64,000 nucleotides of DNA from Planctomycetota bacterium (GTDB lineage Bacteria > Planctomycetota > J058 > JAJDCQ01): NCBI GenBank assembly GCA_029260755.1, contig JAJDCQ010000167.1, forward strand, positions 1-64,000. Direction: 5' to 3'. Below the pieces are notes generated by a model that did not search any database, was not told the DNA's origin, and was given only the letters and a program-made list of their open reading frames with translations. Positions within the stretch are counted from its first letter, which is position 1. Each line of letters starts with the position of its first letter. Below are positions 52,801-60,573 of this stretch, in pieces. Made by a program: the position numbers and the translations under genes.

Positions 52801-52881
52801 GGCTCGGCGCGGGTCGGCCAGGGGCACGGCAATTCTCCGGCGGGGGCGGGCCGCTCTCGACCTGGACGTCACGCTGGTCAT
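49825..52881 (-). CDS. ECF sigma factor fused through a membrane helix to a WD40 beta-propeller
   Basis: A 1018-residue fusion. Region 2 of an ECF sigma factor is at about 31-95 (DAEDVVQRAFAVAA, PWPWLATIITFEARN) and region 4 at about 128-185 (EREAILLTKLSGLSTREAAEVMGSPVGTVKSHVHRG). A transmembrane helix is predicted at about 249-270. After an Ala/Gly/Ser-rich linker, about 345-1018 contains WD40-type blades (DVAWSPDGRRVAAVG, ALVFTPDGAALVTGGED). ECF-WD40 fusions have been reported in planctomycetes. Here the sigma part would be held at the membrane, with the propeller outside sensing a ligand; proteolysis or conformational release would be needed for transcription. GGAGGAG precedes the ATG. It is divergent from a kinase gene. 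Confidence 0.9.
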   Translation of the reverse strand: MTSVTSRSRAARPRRRIAVPLADPRRADLERCAARCAERAWRLARALVRDPSDAEDVVQRAFAVAAAKSARLPVDDPWPWLATIITFEARNHIRGRRRRPRLALDDADSMVDPRAVDPVEEAGRRELAVALHAALDRLPDAEREAILLTKLSGLSTREAAEVMGSPVGTVKSHVHRGVGRLRERLASLASGLDDAGIARAVSAIVLGLPAGGLGAATERWLAAAGGLVPTGAPDAVGSAAGAGRDAARVAGAVALAGTLAAMTVWLLASAAPDRSARPGALAGRTPDSPTAAAGRSGGASDDGVGATDELAAAEGGATPSGAAGPDGPALEAGRDRAGGAGAAGDAPPRDRVLAAADRPWDARLAVTAIAICPDGAHFATGDDGGGVRVWDASTGRVVATLRRKGPSPVRDVAWSPDHDRVVSTSTEKLEGMKIDHGVIRTFDAATGAAGPVIEAHVWEGGTAAVGLGGRILAGGHNFVTLFDASGATLHELSGAGGIERVAIAPDGTRAAFEGTTAGGDWAVRVFDLDTGEMLRELVRDPGAREAITRCELRDCFAHQVRWGPSPPRRATDVAWSPDGRRVAAVGPRGLLAIWDAASGEVVARREVLGAIEEASPQPFGEIEPHRVRSDLSRVAFAGDGRIVAVVDGSLSIARVEGTEGAGPLTRLEAAAAEDGPSTVLSLSVAPDGLTAITGHRDGRIRRWDLVGDREIPIDDAAGAGGHRARIQAAAVAPDGTRAATADEDGVVVLWNEAWEVDRIIRLDKGVGVTALAFSDDGSSLAIGGIDGRVEIVATATGETRTSLHLENDPMLVGLAWSPDGDWLLLGAGPRHGGAHLLETATGRLVEIAEAEVTAVAWPRASDGSRGGRVVVATGLGEEVVLIVYSVDDEDAPREHHRWAVTQPTREIFMLRDGELLTGHDRGELARWKLETGQQLTSPPAVVAPAPSTPGALHPDGELMATPVGDRSVIEVRRVDTGEVVQRIEGHRGEVSALVFTPDGAALVTGGEDQTVRVSALTR

Positions 52882-53041
52882 CGGGGGTCTCCTCCCAGGA
52901 GAACCCGTCCCGACCCGCCCGTTCGGTTGCAGAAATCTCGAGACGGTCGCCGCCGCGCCGCCGGTCGGGAGGGCATCCAGGATACCCGCCCGACCTCGCG
53001 ATCCGGCCTCTCGCACCCGGAAGCCGCTCCGACGACAATGG

Positions 53042-55723
53042 ATGGCGACGATGAGCGAGACCGACGCCTCGCCCGCTCCCGGCACCGTGGAGCGCTCGGC
53101 GACCCAGCCCGGCCAGACGCCCCTCACCGGCGACGCGCTCACGCCCGCCGGCCCGGCCGGGCGTGCGGGACGGCTCCGGGCGGCCCTGCGGGAGCACGAG
53201 AGCGACCGGGTCGAGCGGGTCGAGGCCGCTCTCGGCCGCACCATCGCCGGCCGGTTCGAGCCGATCCGCGAGATCGGGCGGGGCGGGATGGGCGTCGTCA
53301 TCGAGGCGCGCGACGCGACCCTCGACCGGACGGTCGCGGTCAAGGTGCTCCTCGCAGGCGACCTCGCGAGCGAGGCGGCCCGCGAGCGCTTCCGGACCGA
53401 GGCGCGCGCCGCCGCCCGGCTCCGCCACCGGAACGTCGTCACCGTCCACGAGGTTGGCGAGGACGACGAGGGCCGCGCGTTCCTGGTCATGGACCTCGTC
53501 GAGGGCGAGTCGGTCGCCACCCGCCTCGGCCGCGACGGGCCCCTCCCTCCGCGCGAGGCGGCCCGGATCGCCGCCGCGGTCGCGACCGGTCTCGCCTACG
53601 CTCACGGTCGCTTCATCCTGCACCGCGACGTCAAGCCCCAGAACGTCCTCCTCGACGCCGACGGCGAGGCGCTCCTGACCGACTTCGGCCTCGCGAAGGA
53701 GATCGGCGAGGCCGCCGCGACCGGTCCGACGGCCAGCGGGCACGCGATCGGGACGCCGGGGTTCATGCCGCCCGAGCAGGCCGCGGGCGACCTCGAGAGG
53801 ATCGACCGCCGCGCGGATGTCTGGGGCGTCGGCGCCACCCTCTACGCGATGCTGCTCGGGCACGCTCCGTTCGAGGGCGCGAGCGCCGCCGAGGTCATCT
53901 TCCGGGTGCTCCGCGAGGCCCCGACGCCGCCCTCGCGCGAGCGCCCCGAGATCGACCGCGACCTCGAGACGATCTGCCTCCGCTGCCTCGAGAAGGAGCC
54001 CGACGCCCGCTACGGGAGCGCGGGCGAGCTCGCCGCCGACCTCCAGCGCTGGCTCGACCACCGCCCGATCGTCGCCCGGCCGCCCGGGCTCGCCGAGCGG
54101 AGCAGCAAGTGGCTCCGCCGCAACGCGGGCCTCGCGCGGACGATCGCGGGCGCCACGCTGCTCGCCGGGCTGGTCCTCGCCGTCGTCGTCGTCGTCTTCC
54201 TCGCGCGCCTCGCCGTGCAGCGCGACCGCGCCCGGGACGCGGCGATCGAGGCCGAGCGGCAGCGCGACCTCGCCCGCGACGCCGAGACCGAGTCGAGCCT
54301 CCAGGCCGAGCGCGCCCGGAAACGCGCCGAGGTCGCCCAGCGCGCCCTCGAGCTCGTCATCCTCGAGCTCGACGACACCCTCTCCACCCTCCCCGGCGAC
54401 CGCATCCGCCGGGCGCGATCGCGCCTCCTCACCTCGGCCGCCGAGCAGCTCGAGGCGCTCGAGGCGCTCGACACCGAGGACGAGGCGAGCCCGCGCCTCA
54501 GCCGGCTCTCCTCGACGACGTGGACCACGATCGGATACCTCGCCCTGATCGATCGAGAGCCCGAGCGGGCCGTCGCGGCGTCGTCGCGGGCGGTCGAGAT
54601 CTCGCGGGCGATCCTGGCGGAGGAGCCCGACGCCGACACGCGGCGCGCCCTCGCCACCGAGCTCGTCCAGCTCGGCCTCGCCCACCTCGCGGCGAAGGAC
54701 GGAGAGCGGGCCCGGGCGGCGTGGGCCGAGGCGGTCGAGATCGCCCGCGCGCACCGCGACGCCGACCCGCGCCTCCACGGGGTCCTCCTCCGGGCGCTCG
54801 TCCACGCCGCGACCGAGGCGGCCGCGCACGACGACCACGACGAGAGTCGCCGCCTCTCGCAGGAGGCCGAGGAGGCGGGCCGGCGCCTCACCGAGTCGCG
54901 CCCCGACGAGGCCCCTCCCCGCGAGATGCTCGTCCTCTACAGCCGCCAGGCGCACGTCGCCCGCCGCGCCGGCGATCGAAGGGCGGCGCGCGAGGTCCTC
55001 GAGCGATACGTCGTCGTCGCCCGGGCCCGCCGGGCCACGGCGAAGGACACCGACGAGGCGGACGAGGACCTCGTCTGGGGCCTCTTCGAGCTCGCGAACG
55101 AGGCCGAGGCGGCCGACGACCCGGGAACCACGCAGCGCTCCCTCGAGGAGCTCGTCCAGATCGGACGCGCGCGCCTGCAGGCCGACCCGAGCAGCGGCGA
55201 GCTCCGGGTGAACCTCTCGAACGCGTTCGGCCGGCTCGGGATCCTCGCCGAGAAGCGAGGCGACCTCGTCGAGGCGGCCTCGATGCTCGAGGCCGGCGCC
55301 GAGGTGCTCCGCCACCTCGCGCGCATCATTCCCGACGACCCGAGGGCGCATCGGGCGCTCCTCGACCTCCTCGCCGAGCGCGTCCGGGTGGCGCGGGACG
55401 TCGGCGACGGCGAAGGCTACGCGAAGCTCGTGACCGAGGGGGCCCACCACTGCCGTCGCCTCGTCGAGCTCGCCGACCCGCTCGACGCGAACGACATCTT
55501 CGCCCTCGACCACTGGAGCCTCCGGCTCGCCGACCTGGCCGACCTTCGATTCGGATCGGGCGACCGGGCGTCGGCCATCGCGCTCTTGCGCGAGGCGCTC
55601 GAGATCGAGAAGGTCCTCCTGACGACGGCGGACCCACGCGTCGACCGCGAGCGCGCCGACCGGATCCGGGCGACGATCCGCTCGATCGAGGCGGGCCGGT
55701 CGCCGGGCTCGGGAGGAGACTGA
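53042..55723 (+). CDS. Transmembrane Ser/Thr kinase with TPR-like helical C-terminus
   Basis: An 893-residue protein. The kinase domain has GRGGMGVV (79-86), K101, HRD 194-196 (LHRDVKPQN) and DFG 214-216. A transmembrane helix is at about 368-390. It is followed by a coiled-coil, Arg/Glu-rich stretch (about 392-440) and many TPR-like helical hairpins to the end (about 480-880). No Asp-box or beta domain is present. The start is uncertain: ATG 53042 (MATMSET) or ATG 53051, with no strong ribosome site. Its stop is separated by two bases from the ATG of the ECF sigma factor, and a GGGAGGAG site sits at 55711-55718. Kinase plus sigma factor is a likely signalling pair. Confidence 0.92.
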   Translation: MATMSETDASPAPGTVERSATQPGQTPLTGDALTPAGPAGRAGRLRAALREHESDRVERVEAALGRTIAGRFEPIREIGRGGMGVVIEARDATLDRTVAVKVLLAGDLASEAARERFRTEARAAARLRHRNVVTVHEVGEDDEGRAFLVMDLVEGESVATRLGRDGPLPPREAARIAAAVATGLAYAHGRFILHRDVKPQNVLLDADGEALLTDFGLAKEIGEAAATGPTASGHAIGTPGFMPPEQAAGDLERIDRRADVWGVGATLYAMLLGHAPFEGASAAEVIFRVLREAPTPPSRERPEIDRDLETICLRCLEKEPDARYGSAGELAADLQRWLDHRPIVARPPGLAERSSKWLRRNAGLARTIAGATLLAGLVLAVVVVVFLARLAVQRDRARDAAIEAERQRDLARDAETESSLQAERARKRAEVAQRALELVILELDDTLSTLPGDRIRRARSRLLTSAAEQLEALEALDTEDEASPRLSRLSSTTWTTIGYLALIDREPERAVAASSRAVEISRAILAEEPDADTRRALATELVQLGLAHLAAKDGERARAAWAEAVEIARAHRDADPRLHGVLLRALVHAATEAAAHDDHDESRRLSQEAEEAGRRLTESRPDEAPPREMLVLYSRQAHVARRAGDRRAAREVLERYVVVARARRATAKDTDEADEDLVWGLFELANEAEAADDPGTTQRSLEELVQIGRARLQADPSSGELRVNLSNAFGRLGILAEKRGDLVEAASMLEAGAEVLRHLARIIPDDPRAHRALLDLLAERVRVARDVGDGEGYAKLVTEGAHHCRRLVELADPLDANDIFALDHWSLRLADLADLRFGSGDRASAIALLREALEIEKVLLTTADPRVDRERADRIRATIRSIEAGRSPGSGGD

Positions 55724-55725
55724 GG

Positions 55726-56448
55726 ATGGCCGGGCAGGACACCACCCTTGGCGCCGGCGGAGCGGGCTTCCCCGAGACGACCTGGGGGCTCGTGAGCCGG
55801 CTCCAGGCGGGACCGACCGAGCGCGCCGACGGCCTCGAGACCCTCTGTCAGCGCTACTGGCGACCGGTCTACCTGTTCCTCCGCCGGGCGCTCCGCAAGT
55901 CGAACGACGAGAGCAAGGACATCACCCAGGCGTTCTTCCTCTGGCTCCTCGAGGGCGGCGAGGTGCTGGAGAAGTACAGCGGCGAGCACAGCTTCCGGGC
56001 CTACCTCAAGGGCGTCCTGCGCAACTTCGTCCGTAACCACGACCAGGCGCTCGCCCGCCTGAAGCGGGGCGGCGGATCCCGCCACATCCCGATCGACCTC
56101 GCCGCGTTCGACCTGGCCGACGACCGCGAGGAGAGCCCCGAGGACGCGTTCGACCGGGCGTTCGTCGAGGAGATCCTCGAGCGGGCGACCGACCTGGCGC
56201 GCGAGGGACTGCTCGCGGAGGGTCACGAGCGCCGCTGGAAGATCTTCGAGGCCTACGACCTCGCGCCCGCGGGCATCCAGCCGACCTACGCCTCCGTCGC
56301 CGAGCAGCTCGATGTGAAGGTCACCGACGTCCGCAACCACCTGTTCGCCGTCCGCGAGCGGATCCGGACCGAGGCGCGCAACGCGCTACGCGACACGGTG
56401 AGCAACCCGGACCAGCTCGACGAGGAGTGGCGCTCGGTCTTCGACTGA
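55726..56448 (+). CDS. ECF-like sigma factor of the planctomycete-type FPETTW group
   Basis: A 240-residue soluble sigma factor. The N-terminus FPETTWGLVSRLQAG (15-29) introduces a region 2-like domain (about 38-110: WRPVYLFLRRALRKSNDESKD, TQAFFLWLL). Region 4 is less conserved (about 180-228: TYASVAEQLDVKVTDVRNHLF as its helix-turn-helix). This type is common in planctomycetes and usually lies beside Ser/Thr kinases. It is translated directly after the kinase gene. The kinase may control it by phosphorylation, as proposed for such pairs. The promoter it recognises is unknown. Confidence 0.9.
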   Translation: MAGQDTTLGAGGAGFPETTWGLVSRLQAGPTERADGLETLCQRYWRPVYLFLRRALRKSNDESKDITQAFFLWLLEGGEVLEKYSGEHSFRAYLKGVLRNFVRNHDQALARLKRGGGSRHIPIDLAAFDLADDREESPEDAFDRAFVEEILERATDLAREGLLAEGHERRWKIFEAYDLAPAGIQPTYASVAEQLDVKVTDVRNHLFAVRERIRTEARNALRDTVSNPDQLDEEWRSVFD

Positions 56449-56564
56449 GCCCGGCGAGCGTTCGGAGCGAGGGACTTCAGAAAAACCGAGATCGACCCCA
56501 AACGCCCTCGGGCGGCCGCACACTCGGAGGTGGCGCGACGACGCGCCCCCGAGGACCGCATTCG

Positions 56565-57314
56565 ATGCCGAGCCCCGCCACCCTCTCGCCGGCGCCGCAG
56601 GCCACCGAGCCCGCGGCCCCTCGAGTCTCACGACGGTTCCCGCGCCCCGAGGTGATCACCGATCCCCTCTCGGGGCTCGACACCCTCCGCCGGGCCGGAC
56701 TCCGCGCGCTGCTCCTGGGCGCGGGCGTCGGCGCCGTGATGGGCCTCGCCTCGCTCGTCGTCCATCGGCATCTCGACGGGGCCGCGGCGACCGCCGCGCT
56801 CGCCGCGCCGTTCGGCCTCGCCTTCGTTCCGCTCAGCCTCCTCGAGCTCTGGGCGAGCCGCGAGCGCAGCCTCGGGCGAGCCCTCGCCGCCGCGGTCGCC
56901 GCGGCGGCCGCCTGGGTCGCGGTCTGCGTGATGCGCGCCGCCGCGGTCGCCGTGCTCCAGTCGTTCCACGAAGGCGCCGGGCTCGCCGCGGTCGCCGCGC
57001 CGGCGACCGAGCTCCCCTCGCTCGGGCTGCTCCGACTCGCCGTGGGCCTCGCGCCGAGCGCGGTCCTCGTCGCCGCGCAGGTCGTCGTGCGCTCCCGCCA
57101 CCGCGGGTTCGTCGCGCAGGTCGGCTGGTCGCTGGCGGTCAGCGGGCCGGTCGCCCTGATCCTGGCCGTCGCCGAGCCCGGAGCCGCCGACTCGCCGGAG
57201 ACGACCGCGGCCCTCGCCGTCATCGGACTCACGATCCTCACCGCGCTCGCCATCGCGATGGCCGGCGCGGCGACCGTCGCCGACGCCCTGGAGGCGCGCC
57301 GACTTCGCCGCTGA
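56565..57314 (+). CDS. Small multi-spanning membrane protein of unknown function
   Basis: A 249-residue protein with five or six predicted hydrophobic helices (about 45-65, 70-95, 105-135, 155-180, 190-205 and 210-240). The loops are short and Arg/Glu-containing. The first 40 residues are Pro/Ala-rich and lie in the cytoplasm. No family was recognised. ATG 56565 was chosen; an earlier in-frame ATG at 56427 overlaps the sigma factor. It lies 116 bases after the sigma gene. It could be that sigma factor's regulatory or target gene, but nothing in the sequence proves it. Confidence 0.7.
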   Translation: MPSPATLSPAPQATEPAAPRVSRRFPRPEVITDPLSGLDTLRRAGLRALLLGAGVGAVMGLASLVVHRHLDGAAATAALAAPFGLAFVPLSLLELWASRERSLGRALAAAVAAAAAWVAVCVMRAAAVAVLQSFHEGAGLAAVAAPATELPSLGLLRLAVGLAPSAVLVAAQVVVRSRHRGFVAQVGWSLAVSGPVALILAVAEPGAADSPETTAALAVIGLTILTALAIAMAGAATVADALEARRLRR

Positions 57315-57326
57315 CTCACCGACTCC

Positions 57327-57378
57327 TCTCTCCGGGCCTTCGACCCCTCTCTCTGCTCCAACCGATCGCCCGGAGAGA
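57327..57378. terminator. 11-bp inverted repeat between convergent genes
   Basis: TCTCTCCGGGC (57327-57337) pairs perfectly with GCCCGGAGAGA (57368-57378) around a 30-base loop. It lies between the ends of the membrane-protein gene and the phosphorylase gene, so it may end transcripts from both sides. There is no T-run. Confidence 0.4.
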
Positions 57379-57459
57379 CTCTGGCAGGGGGTTGGGGATG
57401 GCCCCGGCGGCGGTGCGTGCCGTCGGGGTCGTCCCCGCTTCTCCTTGCACTCGACTTCG

Positions 57460-59238
57460 TCAGAGGGAGATCCGGGGGAGCCACGCGTTGGCGATGTACT
57501 GCTCGACCATCCGCTGGGTGTTGAACCACGATCCGTTCAGCGCGATCGAGCTGCGCTGGATCTCCGCCCAGGCGGCGCGGTCGCGGAACGCCGGCAGGAT
57601 CGACCGCTCGAGCTTGTCGTAGAGCGACGCCGCCTGGGCTGCCTCGTCCTCACCGTCGCCGTCGACCGACCAGCCGGTCACGCCCTCGACGTGACCCTCG
57701 ATCCACCAGCCGTCGAGGGTCGAGAGGCTCGGGACGCCGTTCAGGGCCGCCTTCATTCCGCTCGTGCCGCTCGCCTCGAGGGGAGGGCGCGGCGTGTTCA
57801 CCCAGACGTCGACGCCGGCGACGAGCTTCGCGGCGAGCTCGAACCGGTAGTTCGGCAGGTAGACGACGGGCACCTCGGCGCCGAGCTCGGCCGACGCGGC
57901 GTGGATCCTCCGGATCAGCTCCTTGCCGCCGCCGTCGGCCGGGTGTGCCTTGCCCGCGTAGACGACCGCGAGCGGCCCGTGCTTTCCCGCGATCGCCCGG
58001 AGGCGCTCGAGGTCGCTGACGAGCATGTCGGCGCGCTTGTACGGGGTCGCCCGGCGAGCGAACCCGAGGACGAGGCTGGCCGGGTCGATCGCGAGGCCGG
58101 AGACGCGCTCCACCTCGTCGAGGAGGATCCGCTTGGACGCGGTGTGGGCGTCGGCGATCTCCTCCGCCGGAACGCGGACCACCGTCCGCAGATGCGCCGC
58201 ATCCCGGCGCCAGCCCTCGACGTGGCGGTCGAGGACGGCGGCCATCGGCGGCGCGATCCAGGTCGCGGCGTGGACGCCGTTGGTGATCGCGTCGATGCGG
58301 CGGTCCGGAAACATCTCGCGGCTGACCTCGCCGTGGCGGGCCGAGACGCCGTTCACGTAGCGACTACTCGCCAGCGCGATCCGCGTCATGTCGAGCGCCC
58401 CGCCCTCGGCGGTCCCGCCGGCCGTCGCGAGGGCGTCGTAGCTCTTCGGCCCGATGATCGAGACGGCGAGGTCGCGGACGAAGCGGTCGTGCCCTGCGGG
58501 CACCGGCGTGTGCGTCGTGAAGACGCAGCGCTCCCGCACCTTCGCGAAGTCCTCCTCGGTCGCGGCGGCGACGCCGCGCGGTCCGGTGTGCGTCCGGAGG
58601 AGGGCGAGGGCGAGGAGCGCGGCGTGCCCCTCGTTCATGTGCCAGCAGCGAACCTCGACGCCGAGGGCGTCGAGGAGCGCCACGCCGCCGACGCCGAGGA
58701 CGACCTCCTGCTTGAGGCGATGGAAGTCGTCGCCGGCGTAGAGGCGCCCGGTGAGGGTCCGGTCGTCGTCGTCGTTGTCGGGGTGATCGGTGTCGAGGAA
58801 GTAGATCGGCACGACCGCGCCGGTGACGCCGCGGACGTCGTAGCGGAACGCGCCGATCCGGACGAGGCGGCCGCCGAGCTCGATCGTGACGACCGTCTCG
58901 AGGCGCTCGAGGTGATCCTCGGGACGCCACGGATCGGGCTCCTCGGACTGCCGACCTTCGGCGTCGAGCGTCTGGCGAAAGTAGCCGTCGCGGTGGGCGA
59001 GCGTGATCGCCACCGCCGAGACGCCCAGGTCCGCCGCGCTGCGGACGGTGTCGCCGGCGAGGATCCCGAGGCCGCCGCTGTAGGTCGGGAACGCGGGGTC
59101 GATCCCGATCTCCATCGAGACGTAGGCCACGACGCCGGAAGGGGAAGGAGTCATCGATCTCGCCGCGCTCGCCGCCGGTAGGGGGAATGATCGGGGACGC
59201 ATCGTAGCCACCGTTCGCGGCTCCGCAATGTCTTCCAT
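57460..59238 (-). CDS. Alpha-glucan phosphorylase
   Basis: A 592-residue enzyme of the short alpha-glucan phosphorylase family. It releases glucose 1-phosphate from glycogen, starch or maltodextrin using pyridoxal phosphate. The N-terminal glucan domain has AYVSMEIGIDPAFPTYSGGL (39-58), and the catalytic core has WHMNEGHAA and FARRATPYKRADM. The PLP site EASGTSGMK (488-496) carries the cofactor lysine K496, followed by LNGVPSLSTLDGWW. ATG 59238 has an ideal AAGGAG eight bases upstream (plus-strand 59247-59252). An ATG at 59154 gives a shorter form. It is divergent from an alpha/beta hydrolase gene. No other glycogen genes are nearby. Confidence 0.95.
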   Translation of the reverse strand: MEDIAEPRTVATMRPRSFPLPAASAARSMTPSPSGVVAYVSMEIGIDPAFPTYSGGLGILAGDTVRSAADLGVSAVAITLAHRDGYFRQTLDAEGRQSEEPDPWRPEDHLERLETVVTIELGGRLVRIGAFRYDVRGVTGAVVPIYFLDTDHPDNDDDDRTLTGRLYAGDDFHRLKQEVVLGVGGVALLDALGVEVRCWHMNEGHAALLALALLRTHTGPRGVAAATEEDFAKVRERCVFTTHTPVPAGHDRFVRDLAVSIIGPKSYDALATAGGTAEGGALDMTRIALASSRYVNGVSARHGEVSREMFPDRRIDAITNGVHAATWIAPPMAAVLDRHVEGWRRDAAHLRTVVRVPAEEIADAHTASKRILLDEVERVSGLAIDPASLVLGFARRATPYKRADMLVSDLERLRAIAGKHGPLAVVYAGKAHPADGGGKELIRRIHAASAELGAEVPVVYLPNYRFELAAKLVAGVDVWVNTPRPPLEASGTSGMKAALNGVPSLSTLDGWWIEGHVEGVTGWSVDGDGEDEAAQAASLYDKLERSILPAFRDRAAWAEIQRSSIALNGSWFNTQRMVEQYIANAWLPRISL

Positions 59239-59315
59239 GGACGTCGCTCCTTGCGCCGCGGCGCGTCGTGACCCATCATCAATGCCATACATCAGCAGAG
59301 AGGAGAGCCCACCCC

Positions 59316-60326
59316 GTGCCGATGAGGACACCCACCCGGACCCCGACCTCTCCCGAGACCGAGCGCGAGGCCGCCGAGCAGGCCGCCGCCGCCCCCCGCG
59401 TGACCGACGGGGTCGGCCGGGCGACGAGCTGGGGGGATACCCTCGAGTCGAAGCGAACCCACGCCCCCGACGGCACCGGGCTCGCCTACGAGGTCGTCGG
59501 GCGCGGCAGCCGCGTCGTCCTCCTCGCGAACGGCCTCGGCGGCCGGCTCTACGCCTGGGCGCCGCTCCTCGAGGCGCTCTGGCCGCGCTACCGCTTCATC
59601 ACGTGGGACTACCGCGGGCTCTTCGAGTCCGACTCGCCCGAGAACCTCCGCAAGCTCGCCGTCCACCACCACGCCGGGGACGCGATCACGATCCTCGACG
59701 CCGAGAACGTCGAGCGGGCCGCCCTCACCGGCTGGAGCATGGGGGTGCAGGTCTCGCTCGACCTCGCCGCGACCCACCCCGAGCGCGTCGCGGGGATGGC
59801 GCTGCTGAACGGCACCTACGGCCACGCCTTCAACACCGGGTTCCAGCCGCTGTTCACGGTGCCATGGCTCCCGAAGCGCCTCCACTCGGCCGTCGAGCTG
59901 CTCCGCGACCACGCCGAGGTCGCGCGCGTCACGGCGAAGGTCTGCCGCCGCCTGGCCACCTGGCCGACCCTGCTGATGTTCAGCCTGACGGCGGGTCGGA
60001 AGAGCTTCTCGATGCGGCCGATGCTCTCGCAGTACTTCCAGGACGTGATGGGGCCGAGCTTCGGCAACTTCCTCCGCCTCTTCCAGGAGCTCGACGCGCA
60101 CTCGGTCTACCACGTCCTGCGCGAGATCGAGGCGCCGGCGCTGGTGATCAGCGGTCTCTTCGACCTCCTCACGCCGGCCTACCAGTCGCGCGAGATCGCC
60201 CGCCGCCTCCCCCGGGCGCGCCACATGCCGCTGTGGCGAGCGAGCCACTTCGCCCTCCTCGAGCGCTCCGAGGTGGTGATTCCCGCGATCGCGCGGTTCC
60301 TCGACGAGGAGGCGGCCTGGGCGTAG
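59316..60326 (+). CDS. Alpha/beta-fold hydrolase
   Basis: A 336-residue hydrolase. The nucleophile elbow is GWSMG (139-143, S141). The oxyanion-hole segment LLANGLGG is at 69-76. The acid is likely the Asp in ISGLFDLLTP, and the histidine is in ASHFALLE near the C-terminus. The family cleaves esters or similar bonds; substrate is unknown. The sequence before the fold (about 1-50) is Thr/Glu/Ala-rich and probably disordered. GTG 59316 (8-10 bases after AGGAGAG) was chosen; ATG 59322 is almost equally good. It diverges from the phosphorylase gene across 77 bases. Confidence 0.9.
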   Translation: MPMRTPTRTPTSPETEREAAEQAAAAPRVTDGVGRATSWGDTLESKRTHAPDGTGLAYEVVGRGSRVVLLANGLGGRLYAWAPLLEALWPRYRFITWDYRGLFESDSPENLRKLAVHHHAGDAITILDAENVERAALTGWSMGVQVSLDLAATHPERVAGMALLNGTYGHAFNTGFQPLFTVPWLPKRLHSAVELLRDHAEVARVTAKVCRRLATWPTLLMFSLTAGRKSFSMRPMLSQYFQDVMGPSFGNFLRLFQELDAHSVYHVLREIEAPALVISGLFDLLTPAYQSREIARRLPRARHMPLWRASHFALLERSEVVIPAIARFLDEEAAWA

Positions 60327-60472
60327 CAGGCGGCCCGAGAGCGCCGTGAACGGCGATTCCGGGCGCGAGCCGCGGACCGTCCGAATCCGATAAGAACGCC
60401 TGGACGCACGCACCCGCGGGGGGAAGGCCGTGTCCGTCCAGGGTCTTCACCCCGACCGAGCTCGGCGCCTGC

Positions 60473-60501
60473 TTTCAGAAGGCGCGCCGCGGTGCTATTA
60501 G
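60473..60501 (+). promoter_or_regulatory. Probable promoter of the DUF4388-TPR gene, extended -10 type
   Basis: TTTCAG (60473-60478), 17 bases, then TGC-TATTAG with the -10 at 60496-60501. Transcription would start near 60508, leaving a leader of about 66 bases before ATG 60574 and making an in-frame ATG at 60502 unusable. Confidence 0.5.
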
Positions 60502-60573
60502 ATGGAGCACACCTCTGCACGGGACATTAGGGTCGCGTCAGGGTTACCCAGCAGCGCGCGTCGACGGCGGTCC

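Noticed and set aside
49924-55725. Very long plus-strand open frame leading into the ECF sigma factor
   Set aside because: Only the last 240 codons (from 55726) are protein-like. The rest is a shadow of the WD40 fusion and of the kinase in another frame.
60502-60573. ATG at 60502 as start of the DUF4388-TPR gene
   Set aside because: It is immediately next to the -10 box, so it would lie upstream of the expected transcript start, and the added 24 residues are Arg/Ser-rich and unlike the domain.
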